Shown in pieces: positions 7,562-14,678 of a DNA stretch of 16,604 nucleotides. Each line of letters opens with the position of its first letter. Position 1 is the stretch's first letter. Location of the stretch: the NCBI GenBank assembly GCA_035527155.1, contig DATLBB010000095.1, positions 1 to 16,604 on the forward strand, given 5' to 3'. This stretch comes from CS2-K091 sp035527155 (GTDB taxonomy: Bacteria > Planctomycetota > Phycisphaerae > Sedimentisphaerales > Anaerobacaceae). The notes under the pieces were generated by a model. The model had not been told where the DNA came from. It saw nothing but the letters and a program-made list of their open reading frames with translations, and did not search any database. The position numbers and the translations under genes are program-made.

Positions 7562-9346
7562 ATGAAACTTACATCATGGTTTTTCTCAATAGCGGTATGT
7601 GTCTCCTTGATTGCATCAGGAGGCTCAGACGTATGGGCGCGTGAGATTCATGTGGCAAAAACGGGCAGCGATTCGGCTTCCGGCAGTCACACTCGTCCAT
7701 ATCTCACCATCAACAAGGCCGCATCCGTCGCACAGCCTGGAGATACCGTGACTGTCCACGCTGGAACGTATCGCGAATGGGTCAAACCCGTCCGTGGCGG
7801 AACCGGTGAGAGCAAACGCATCACCTACCGCACAGCGCCAGGCGAAAAAGTCGTCATTAAAGGCTCCGGGCGTATCACCTCCTGGACGCGCGAGGCCGGT
7901 GGCGTTTGGAAAGTCGAATTACCGAACTCATTCTTCGGCGAATACAATCCCTATGCCCTCAAGGTTTCCGGCGGCTGGCTGAATTATGGCAAGTGGCATC
8001 ATCGCGGTGACGTCTATCTCAATGGCGAGGCCTACTACGAGAAAGAGACAGCACAGGAGGTTGCAGAGGCCAAGAACACCTGGCATTGCCAGGTGTATGA
8101 AGATGTGACGACCATCCTTGCAAACTTCGGCAGGGCAAATCCCAATACGGAACTGGCCGAGATTAACGTTCGCGAGAGTCTCTTAATGCCTGAAATCACC
8201 GGCCTCAAATACATCACTGTCGATGGCTTTCATTTCATGCATGCGGCTGCAAACTGGGCACCACCGGTTTTGGATCTGCAAACGGGCGCTGTCGGTCCAC
8301 GGATGGGAAAGCGCTGGATCATCGAGAATTGCACTATCACCAACGCCCGTTGTGTTGGCATTATTCTGGGACATGCGCCGGGCGTTGATTACAGCGATAT
8401 CAACGCCTACGGGGACCACATCATCCGCAACAACGTCATCCGGCGGTGCGGACAAGCTGGCATCGCCGGCCAGAAAGGCGCCACTCGCTCACTCATCTCC
8501 GGTAACTTCATCGAAGACACCAATTACCGCAGAGAGTTCGGCGGTTGGGAAACAGCGGCCATCAAGTTTCACAATAGCGTGGATACCGTCATCAGCGGCA
8601 ATCTGATTCGGGGGGTTTACCGACAGGAGCAGGGTGCTTTTGGGATTTGGATTGACTTCGGCAACCAAGGCATCCGAATTACTCGCAATGTCATCTATAA
8701 CACGCAAGCCGCCACAGTTTTCCTGGAGATGAATCACGGCCCCATTCTTGTCGATAACAACATACTCATCGGACAATCAATCAGGAGTAATTCCGAGGCC
8801 ACCGTATTTGCGCACAATCTGTTTGTCGATTGCGGATATGAGTACAGTCCCGATACCAAACGCCGTTCTCAGTATTACAAGCCGCACACGACGAAAGCAG
8901 CCGGACGTAAATCCGGCACCGCCCAGGATGACAAGTGGTTTAACAATATCTTTGTCCGATGGGGACTCGACCAAGTGAAAACAGCTTCAGGCTATGCATC
9001 GGATTACAATGTTTTTCTGGAGGGAGCGAAGAAGACTTCTTTCGGCGATAAGAACAGCGTGGTCGATCCTTATGTCACGGGGTTGACCATCAAAGATCAT
9101 CCTCGAGGAGCCACGATCACGCTCTCCATGAATGACACGCCGTTCCATGTGAAAGGACCATGGGTCGATGGCGAGTTGGTTGGTATTTTCCCCACCGTCG
9201 GACAAACTATCGAGGACTGTTACGGCCACCCCATCAAAGTCGATACCGACATCAAGGGCAGAAAGCTGACACAGCCAATCGCCGGCCCTCTCACAGACCT
9301 CAAGCAAGGAGTCAACACAATCGTCTGGCCAGTCAAGAAGCATTAA
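7562..9346 (+). CDS. Secreted right-handed parallel beta-helix protein, GH141-like
   Basis: A 594-residue protein with a Sec signal peptide (residues 1-26, cleavage after VWA). The mature N-terminus is DUF1565-like: IHVAKTGSDSASGSHTRPYL, then QPGDTVTVHAGTYREWVKP. The following RGGTGESKRITYRTAPGEK and KVELPNSFFGEYNPY segments recall the GH141 family, whose characterised members are right-handed beta-helix glycoside hydrolases (alpha-L-fucosidase, xylanase). Coils with asparagine-rich ladders follow at about 225-480 (IIENCTITNARCVGIILG, HIIRNNVIRRCGQAGIAG). It probably acts on plant or algal polysaccharide outside the cytoplasm; the GH141 placement rests on remembered sequence resemblance, not a search. 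ATG 7562 was chosen because it opens the signal peptide; its Shine-Dalgarno is weak. It has no dockerin-like or PEP-CTERM tail. G+C is visibly higher than in the upstream genes. Confidence 0.8.
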   Translation: MKLTSWFFSIAVCVSLIASGGSDVWAREIHVAKTGSDSASGSHTRPYLTINKAASVAQPGDTVTVHAGTYREWVKPVRGGTGESKRITYRTAPGEKVVIKGSGRITSWTREAGGVWKVELPNSFFGEYNPYALKVSGGWLNYGKWHHRGDVYLNGEAYYEKETAQEVAEAKNTWHCQVYEDVTTILANFGRANPNTELAEINVRESLLMPEITGLKYITVDGFHFMHAAANWAPPVLDLQTGAVGPRMGKRWIIENCTITNARCVGIILGHAPGVDYSDINAYGDHIIRNNVIRRCGQAGIAGQKGATRSLISGNFIEDTNYRREFGGWETAAIKFHNSVDTVISGNLIRGVYRQEQGAFGIWIDFGNQGIRITRNVIYNTQAATVFLEMNHGPILVDNNILIGQSIRSNSEATVFAHNLFVDCGYEYSPDTKRRSQYYKPHTTKAAGRKSGTAQDDKWFNNIFVRWGLDQVKTASGYASDYNVFLEGAKKTSFGDKNSVVDPYVTGLTIKDHPRGATITLSMNDTPFHVKGPWVDGELVGIFPTVGQTIEDCYGHPIKVDTDIKGRKLTQPIAGPLTDLKQGVNTIVWPVKKH

Positions 9347-9353
9347 CCGCAAG

Positions 9354-9482
9354 GTGTGCACCGCTACCAATTGGTTTCGCCAAGGCTTGAAGGAGTATGA
9401 AGTAATGACACTCGCAGGGCATGCCAATTTTTCCACGACTCACAAATTCTACTTGGCTGTCGCAAACGATCTGATTGATTGA
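9354..9482 (+). pseudogene. Tyrosine recombinase/integrase C-terminal remnant
   Basis: A 42-codon frame with no start reads KVCTATNWFRQGLKEYEVMT, then LAGHANFSTTHKFYLAV, then stops at 9480-9482. This matches the C-terminus of planctomycete phage-type integrases (pattern C-A-T-N-W-x-R-x-G-L, V-M-x-L-x-G-H, T-T-x-K-F-Y). It keeps the box-II GH and the putative nucleophilic tyrosine, but the HxLR arginine box and everything upstream are absent. The fragment begins only a few bases after the stop of the beta-helix gene, so most of the recombinase was deleted or replaced. It is presumably non-functional. Confidence 0.7.
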
Positions 9483-9549
9483 GCAAGAAAAGCAACCACC
9501 CATCAGGTAAGCCAGGAACTATGATATACAATCGACCGGGTATGCAAAC

Positions 9550-9578
9550 TTGACGTAAATACTCCTTTTCGTTATTAT
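9550..9578 (+). promoter_or_regulatory. Sigma70-like promoter for the topoisomerase VI operon
   Basis: TTGACG (9550-9555) and TATTAT (9573-9578) are separated by exactly 17 bases. Transcription would start near 9585, about 90 bases upstream of the preferred start at 9677. The promoter lies between the recombinase remnant and the operon, so the operon appears to have its own bacterial-type promoter. Confidence 0.5.
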
Positions 9579-9676
9579 CAGATGTCACTAAAAAGGGCGG
9601 TCTCCATATGTCCGGAGTGCGACATGTGGTTATGTCGCGTGGCCCAGCCCCAACATATAATGAAGGAACCGAGCCT

Positions 9677-11410
9677 ATGGGAAAAGCAAGGAAGACACGG
9701 GCAAAGTCAAAGTCGAAAACTAAAGCTGCCAAAAAAGCCGGGAAGAAGAAACGCCGCACCTCGAAGAAGGCCAAGCCCAAGACAAAAAAGGCAGGCAGCA
9801 AGGCGACGAAGAAGGCCGCCAAAGAAGTGGTCGAAGAAACTCCAGGGAAGGAGCAACCTCGTCACTCAACGGCTGAAGACATGGCGCTGCGACAGCGCGA
9901 GATCTCGGTCGCAGAGTTCTTCACAAAGAACCGCCACCTTCTTGGTTTCGACAATCCTCGCAAGGCGTTGCTGACGACCATCAAGGAAGGAGTCGATAAC
10001 TCCTTAGACGCATGTGAAGAAGCAGGGATACTGCCGGAGGTTAGGGTAATCATTGCCCACAGTAATGAAGAAGATCGTTTTCGAGTGACCATTGAAGACA
10101 ATGGGCCGGGCATCCTCAAGACGCAGATTCCTTTGATATTCGCCAAGCTTCTTTACGGGTCGAAGTTTCATCGGCTCAAGATGTCTCGAGGCCAGCAGGG
10201 CATAGGCATATCCGCGGCCGGCATGTACGGCCAACTCACAACGGGCAAGCCCATCTCCATCACATCGAAGATCTCGCGTAACAAGCCCGCGCATTACTAC
10301 GAGCTCGAAATCGACACCAAGAAGAACGAGCCTCGCATCATCCTGGATGAGACTGTGGAGTGGCCGGTCCAGCGGGGCACCAAGGTCGAGATCGAGCTGG
10401 AGGCCAAGTTTCAAAAGGGCCGTCAGTCAGTGGAGGAGTATATCGAGCAGACCGCCATTGCCAATCCTCACGTTTCGCTTCAGTTCGTTACACCGGACGG
10501 CGAGAAAAAGAAGTACAAGCGGGTGTCGGATCAGTTGCCCTTTCAAACGAGGGAGATCAAGCCCCATCCATACGGTGTGGAATTGGGAGTGCTCATCAAG
10601 ATGCTCCACGACACTCAGGCACGCACCCTTCAATCGTTCCTTCATTCTGACTTTTCCCGTGTCAGTAGCCGAGTGGCGAGGATGGTTTGTGAGAAGGCGA
10701 ATGTATCCGAGCGATCCAGGCCGTCGCGCATTGCCCGGCAGGAAGCCGACAACCTCTTCAAGGCCATCAATCAGACCAAGATCATGAACCCAAGCACGGA
10801 CTGCCTCAGCCCAATCGGTGAGGAGCTGATCTTAGCCGGCTTGAAGAAGCAGATCAAAGCGGATTTCTTCACCGCGGTCACCCGACCGCCCGCGGTCTAT
10901 CGCGGCAATCCCTTCCAGATAGAAGCAGGGCTTGCGTATGGCGGTTCCCTGCCCGTTGAAGGGCTCGCCCACGTGTTGCGCTATGCCAATCGAGTGCCCC
11001 TGCTTTACCAGCAGTCGGCCTGCGCAATCACGCGCTCGCTGCTCAGCACGGCCTGGCGTAATTATGCGCTCCAGCAGTCCGCGGGCGCTCTGCCATCGGG
11101 CCCCCTCGTCATCATGGTCCACATGGCTTCGGTATGGGTTCCTTTCACGTCGGAGAGCAAGGAGGCCATAGCCCACTACCCCGAGATCATCAAAGAGGTC
11201 CGGCTCGCACTGCAAGAGTGCGGACGCAAATTGGCCAAGTTCGTCCGACGCCGGCGTAAGGCTGCTGAATCCGAACGGAAGAAGGCCTACATCCAGCACT
11301 ATATCCCCCACATCGCCATTGCATTACGGGAAATGTTGGAGCTTTCCGTGCGTCAGGAGAAAACAATGGTGAGACAGTTGACAGATGTCCTCGAAAGGAG
11401 CCGGTCATGA
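9677..11410 (+). CDS. top6B: DNA topoisomerase VI subunit B with a lysine-rich histone H1-like N-terminal tail
   Basis: ATPase subunit of type IIB topoisomerase VI, which with subunit A passes one duplex through a double-strand break. From ATG 9677 (GAAGGA 9 bases upstream) it is 577 residues; an ATG at 9608 in the same frame is less likely. Residues 2-50 are an H1-like tail in which 25 residues are Lys or Arg. The GHKL ATPase core follows: EISVAEFF at 75, N-box EGVDNSLDA at 104-112, EDNGPGI at 140-146, KLLYGSKFHRL, and the glycine loop SRGQQGIGISAAG at about 170-182. The transducer domain has the family signatures RYANRVPLLYQQ and HMASVWVPFTSESKEAIA, including the lysine expected to act as the ATP-sensing switch. 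All key motifs are intact, so the gene looks functional. It overlaps subunit A by ATGA. Topoisomerase VI is common in archaea and sporadic in bacteria, which suggests lateral acquisition. Confidence 0.95.
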   Translation: MGKARKTRAKSKSKTKAAKKAGKKKRRTSKKAKPKTKKAGSKATKKAAKEVVEETPGKEQPRHSTAEDMALRQREISVAEFFTKNRHLLGFDNPRKALLTTIKEGVDNSLDACEEAGILPEVRVIIAHSNEEDRFRVTIEDNGPGILKTQIPLIFAKLLYGSKFHRLKMSRGQQGIGISAAGMYGQLTTGKPISITSKISRNKPAHYYELEIDTKKNEPRIILDETVEWPVQRGTKVEIELEAKFQKGRQSVEEYIEQTAIANPHVSLQFVTPDGEKKKYKRVSDQLPFQTREIKPHPYGVELGVLIKMLHDTQARTLQSFLHSDFSRVSSRVARMVCEKANVSERSRPSRIARQEADNLFKAINQTKIMNPSTDCLSPIGEELILAGLKKQIKADFFTAVTRPPAVYRGNPFQIEAGLAYGGSLPVEGLAHVLRYANRVPLLYQQSACAITRSLLSTAWRNYALQQSAGALPSGPLVIMVHMASVWVPFTSESKEAIAHYPEIIKEVRLALQECGRKLAKFVRRRRKAAESERKKAYIQHYIPHIAIALREMLELSVRQEKTMVRQLTDVLERSRS

Positions 11411-12489
11411 GCAAGGTTGCCAATCAAATCAAACAAACTGCCACCTTGGTTCGATCCAGAATCCAGCGAAGAAGCAAGCCCACACTATCGTTCCCATTGC
11501 GTTCGTTGAGCAATGTGAAGTACCATCCAAAGAAAGGCTTCCTTGAGCTCAAAGGCAAGAAGAAGATCCGAACGCTCACCGTCGCTACGGTCAAGACCTT
11601 TGCCCAGACATTGCGCATGATGTCCCAGGCCAAGACCCTTGTCGAAGACGATGAAATCATGACCAAGCGGGAGGCATACTACGTGTCCAAGAACTGGGAC
11701 GATGCACGCTTTGATGAGCAGCCCGAGTCGGACACCGTGATCGACGACATAGAAGCCCTGTTCGAGGTCAATCGCGAACAGCTCGGATTCATTCCGGAGG
11801 AAAAAGGCGGTGAGATTGCCGGCAAGCTCATTGTTATCGACCGTGAGTCGGACGGGGGCAGGCCGTTGCGTATCGACTGCACAAAATTCGGCTCGGGCGC
11901 CTACTCAATCCCGATCTCCGTGGAGCATCTGAAGTTTGAAACAAAAGCCAGGTTCGTGCTCGCCATTGAGACTGCGGGTATGTTTCAACGCCTGGTCAAG
12001 CACAGCTACTGGCGCAAGGCCAACTGCATCCTCGTCTCCATGGGGGGCGTGCCCACGCGTGCCTGCCGTCGCTTCATCCGTCGGCTCGCTGACGAGTTGA
12101 AGCTGCCGGTATACGCGTTCGTGGATTGCGACCCATACGGTATGTTCAACATCTACCGCACGCTGAAGGTCGGCTCCGGTAACGCCGCGCACATCAACCG
12201 CTACTTTTGCGTGCCCAACGCCAGGTTTCTCGGCGTCACACCCCAGGACATCATCAACTACAAGCTGCCCACTCACCCGCTGAAAGAGGTCGACGTCAAA
12301 CGGGCCAGAGATGCTCTCAAGAACGACCCCTTTGTGCAGCACTATAAGCCCTGGCAAGACGCTATCCGGCAGTTGCTCGATATGGGGGTCAGGGCCGAGC
12401 AGCAGGCCTTTGCGGTGCACGACCTCAACTATGTGATCGAACACTACCTGCCCGAGAAGTTTGCGGCACCAAAGACGTTTTTGCCATAA
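11407..12489 (+). CDS. top6A: DNA topoisomerase VI subunit A (Spo11-like)
   Basis: DNA-cleaving subunit of topoisomerase VI, homologous to eukaryotic Spo11; 360 residues, normal for the family. The ATG overlaps the stop of subunit B (ATGA, 11407-11410), indicating translational coupling and stoichiometric production. The winged-helix/CAP-like region contains TKREAYYVSKNW at about 86-97; one of Tyr91/Tyr92, probably Tyr92, is the nucleophile that links to the 5' DNA end. The TOPRIM domain follows: IVIDRESDG, catalytic Glu188 in LAIETAGMF, and the DxD pair Asp240/Asp242 in FVDCDPYGMFNIYRTLK. The C-terminal part (LGVTPQDIINYKLPTHPLKE, then a long helix) also matches the family. No disruption was seen. 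The N-terminal 30 residues are basic but much less so than the tail of subunit B. G+C is high relative to the genes downstream. Confidence 0.95.
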   Translation: MSKVANQIKQTATLVRSRIQRRSKPTLSFPLRSLSNVKYHPKKGFLELKGKKKIRTLTVATVKTFAQTLRMMSQAKTLVEDDEIMTKREAYYVSKNWDDARFDEQPESDTVIDDIEALFEVNREQLGFIPEEKGGEIAGKLIVIDRESDGGRPLRIDCTKFGSGAYSIPISVEHLKFETKARFVLAIETAGMFQRLVKHSYWRKANCILVSMGGVPTRACRRFIRRLADELKLPVYAFVDCDPYGMFNIYRTLKVGSGNAAHINRYFCVPNARFLGVTPQDIINYKLPTHPLKEVDVKRARDALKNDPFVQHYKPWQDAIRQLLDMGVRAEQQAFAVHDLNYVIEHYLPEKFAAPKTFLP

Positions 12490-12543
12490 AGCCAAATGCT
12501 CGCAGTCTGGCCGATCTACCAAAGGGAATTGATAATTGACGTT

Positions 12544-12681
12544 GGACATTGCTTGCAGGAGCAAGTTGGGCATCGGAGTTTGAAAACAACATCATTGTAC
12601 CTATGTCCTTCCTCAGTGACGATTGTCAAGGCATACAGCCAGGCTCGTCATGACAAGAACTGTGTAAAACCAGGCAAGTAG
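12544..12681 (+). pseudogene. Second tyrosine recombinase C-terminal remnant
   Basis: A frame of 45 codons without a start reads QEQVGHRSLKTTSLYL, then PSSVTIVKAYSQARH, ending at TAG 12679-12681. This resembles the end of XerC/XerD-like recombinases (V-Q-E-x-L-G-H-x-S-L-K-T-T-x-x-Y-L), keeping the GH box and the putative nucleophilic tyrosine. It is a different recombinase subfamily from the remnant at 9354. Sequence just upstream (12490-12543) no longer reads as recombinase. It begins 54 bases after the subunit A stop and points the same way, so the topoisomerase genes are bracketed by recombinase scars. Confidence 0.6.
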
Positions 12682-12839
12682 GCGAAAAGTCGTCCGATAT
12701 AATCTGACGTGAGGCCACAGAACTGTTGAGTTACGCTCCAGGTGTCGGTCTGTTGGGTGCGTTCTGTGTTGCTCCTGGCGTGCAGCAAAGTGTGTAGCCT
12801 CAAGACAGAGATATAAACCAATCAAAAATCAGAAAAGAC
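12682..12839. other. Intergenic region with a pseudoknot-like inverted-repeat pair
   Basis: No gene is seen. CACAGAAC (12716-12723) is perfectly complementary to GTTCTGTG (12761-12768). ACGC-tc-CAGG (12733-12742) pairs with CCTGGCGT (12774-12781) apart from a two-base bulge. The two stems interleave, which is the topology of an H-type pseudoknot. The region ends at the promoter for the polysaccharide export gene. Confidence 0.25.
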
Positions 12840-12869
12840 TTGACATAACATACCGTAATCCCTTATAAT
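12840..12869 (+). promoter_or_regulatory. Consensus sigma70 promoter upstream of the polysaccharide export gene
   Basis: TTGACA (12840-12845) and TATAAT (12864-12869) both match the consensus exactly and are separated by 18 bases. Transcription would start near 12876, giving an 84-base leader before the ATG at 12960. This is the strongest promoter-like match I found in the window. Confidence 0.7.
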
Positions 12870-12959
12870 ATTGTATTTGGGCGAGTTCGCTTTCAACCGC
12901 ACATGTCCGGTATACAAATAAGCAGCTTGCCCAATATCACATGAAAAAGGAGGACAGTA

Positions 12960-13736
12960 ATGACGTATATACGAATGATAGTGATTTTATCATTTATAAT
13001 GATGAGTGGAATGGGTTGCTTTTCATCTTCAGCTCGGCCTGAAGACATAGAAGCGTTTCTAAAGCCCCATCAAGTCAACGTCACTGCTGAAACTTATATT
13101 TTGCAGCCGCCGGACGAGATTGAAGTACGTTGTTCGAAGGTGCCGGAAATCCATGAGCAACGGCAGCAAATTCGGCCGGATGGTAAGATAAGCTTTGAAA
13201 GCTTGGGTGAAATAGAAGTAGCGGGCAAGACTGTTGAAGAAGTTGCAAATATCTTGCGGACGAAGGTTTTAAAGCTTTACAAGATAGAAGGTGACAAGCC
13301 GGTCGACGTTCGGATTGTTACGTACCGAAGCAAGGTGTTCTATGTATTGGGCGAGGTCTTTTTGCCCGGCGCCAAGGTCTACACCGGGCGTGATACGGTA
13401 TTGCGCGCGCTTGCCGAGGCACGAACCAATGCTATGGCGTGGGAGAAACGCGTCCAGGTAATAAGGCCGTCAAGCGATGAGAACGTCAAGCCTAAAATCT
13501 TTGAAATGAACTTTGAACGTATGATTGCTCACGGCGATACGAGCAAAAATGTTCTTTTGCAAGAAGGTGATATAATATATGTGCCGCCAACTATATTATC
13601 TGCTATAGCACAGGTAATAGAGGAATTCGCACGGCCGATTGGCCGAGCTTTCTCAACCGTATATATTGTGCAGCGGGCACAAATGGGTGGTGCTGGTGGT
13701 GGACTCGGTGACGGTGGCTATGGCTATAGCCCTTAA
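12960..13736 (+). CDS. Polysaccharide biosynthesis/export lipoprotein (Wza-like, Poly_export + SLBB)
   Basis: A 258-residue predicted outer-membrane lipoprotein for exopolysaccharide export. GGAGG (12949-12953) precedes the ATG by 6 bases. Residues 1-19 are a hydrophobic signal ending SGMG before Cys20, an atypical but plausible lipobox. The Poly_export domain occupies about 43-122 (YILQPPDEIEV, QIRPDGKISFESLGEIEVAG, EVANILRTKV). An SLBB-like region follows at about 126-208 (VFYVLGEVFLPGAKVYTG, NVLLQEGDIIYVPPT). A predicted amphipathic helix and a glycine-rich tail (GGAGGGLGDGGYG) end the protein. It is shorter than Escherichia coli Wza and has one SLBB, as in many planctomycete homologues. 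It leads a co-directional group with the genes at 13809 and 14679 and has a consensus promoter. No polymerase, copolymerase or glycosyltransferase lies in the window, so the cluster seems partial or dispersed. Confidence 0.85.
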   Translation: MTYIRMIVILSFIMMSGMGCFSSSARPEDIEAFLKPHQVNVTAETYILQPPDEIEVRCSKVPEIHEQRQQIRPDGKISFESLGEIEVAGKTVEEVANILRTKVLKLYKIEGDKPVDVRIVTYRSKVFYVLGEVFLPGAKVYTGRDTVLRALAEARTNAMAWEKRVQVIRPSSDENVKPKIFEMNFERMIAHGDTSKNVLLQEGDIIYVPPTILSAIAQVIEEFARPIGRAFSTVYIVQRAQMGGAGGGLGDGGYGYSP

Positions 13737-13808
13737 AAAGTTTTTTTACGTTGCCAATCCTACGCAGTCTAACTGGAGAAAATAGCCAAGATTGTGAAGG
13801 AAGCAGCC

Positions 13809-14639
13809 ATGACCAAACATAGAACGTTGAAGTTAATTCATCTTGCCAGCACGGCCTGGTTCATCCTGTGCATTGGCTATATTCTGGTTTTCACACTGCG
13901 GCAGGTGGGTGTTCGTTGGTGGGTTATATTTTCCCTTTCGGGGCATTCGACATTACTTGTTCTTCTGCTGGTCAGCTTATATCCATTCGCGATTTTCAGA
14001 GGTGTTGGCAGGAGCCAAAAAATAGAAGCTGAACATCCGTTAACCAGCACGAATTACTATATGGTGTTCTATGCTGCAACGCCTTTTTTGGGCGGCTTGG
14101 CAGGCTGGGTGGGAATGATAGGCGTAAGTGCAATCAAGCAAGTCCTTTTAGGAATCGCCCTGGGAACTTTGGTGGCAACGTTTTTGAGCTGGGTAATTGT
14201 GGACCCGGTGGTTGGACTGCTGGAGATGCTATTGCCTCCTTCGAGCCGAAAGCACCGCGCAGAACGGCTGGTCCAAGCTAAAGCCGAACGAGAAAAGAGA
14301 CAGAAGGACAGTGAGTGTTTGTTAGCAGATGTGTTGGCGAAAGAAGATTCAGACCGGCACGGCTGGCAGGAGGTGTTGAAGCCACATGCTGAAAAGCTCG
14401 CTGAACTCTTGACAACCAATAGGACCGACTTTAAGCAGGCAGAACGCGAGGCGGCTGACATAGGTGTCAAGGCCTGGCAAATTGGTGGATTGGGTTGTAT
14501 GCGACAGCTTCGCGATATGGCGATAGATTTATATAAAAAGAAGCATCAAGATTCGATGACTATTGATTACATCTCTACCTGGTGGGATGGTATCGGAAGC
14601 TGGCGAAGTCCATCCCTTCAAGAAATGATAAATCTCTAA
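13809..14639 (+). CDS. Four-helix membrane protein of unknown function
   Basis: A 276-residue protein. ATG 13809 was chosen because AAGGAA (13797-13802) sits 6 bases upstream; an earlier in-frame GTG at 13794 would overlap that ribosome binding site. Four hydrophobic segments are visible at about 9-31, 37-62, 83-107 and 111-141. A charged, probably cytoplasmic helical tail follows (about 145-276), including AERLVQAKAEREKRQKD, which may form a coiled coil. I do not recognise the family. It follows the polysaccharide export gene by 72 bases in the same direction and precedes a secreted beta-helix protein by 39 bases, so co-transcription is likely. A role in envelope or polysaccharide handling is only an inference from position. 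Confidence 0.75.
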   Translation: MTKHRTLKLIHLASTAWFILCIGYILVFTLRQVGVRWWVIFSLSGHSTLLVLLLVSLYPFAIFRGVGRSQKIEAEHPLTSTNYYMVFYAATPFLGGLAGWVGMIGVSAIKQVLLGIALGTLVATFLSWVIVDPVVGLLEMLLPPSSRKHRAERLVQAKAEREKRQKDSECLLADVLAKEDSDRHGWQEVLKPHAEKLAELLTTNRTDFKQAEREAADIGVKAWQIGGLGCMRQLRDMAIDLYKKKHQDSMTIDYISTWWDGIGSWRSPSLQEMINL

Positions 14640-14678
14640 GGATGAAAACAAAATCTTTCGGTTCCAAAAGGAGTGAGG

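Noticed and set aside
9608..9676. Upstream ATG at 9608 as the top6B start
   Set aside because: It lies only about 23 bases after the predicted transcription start, while ATG 9677 has GAAGGA at good spacing and the basic tail starts right after it. The earlier start cannot be fully excluded.
9582..9974. Alternative plus-strand ORF over the 5' end of top6B
   Set aside because: Its basic, arginine-rich translation is an out-of-frame reading of the lysine-rich tail; the top6B frame has all family motifs.
12613..12825. Minus-strand ORF of 70 codons in the gap after top6A
   Set aside because: No ribosome binding site or recognisable domain, and it overlaps the recombinase remnant on the other strand.
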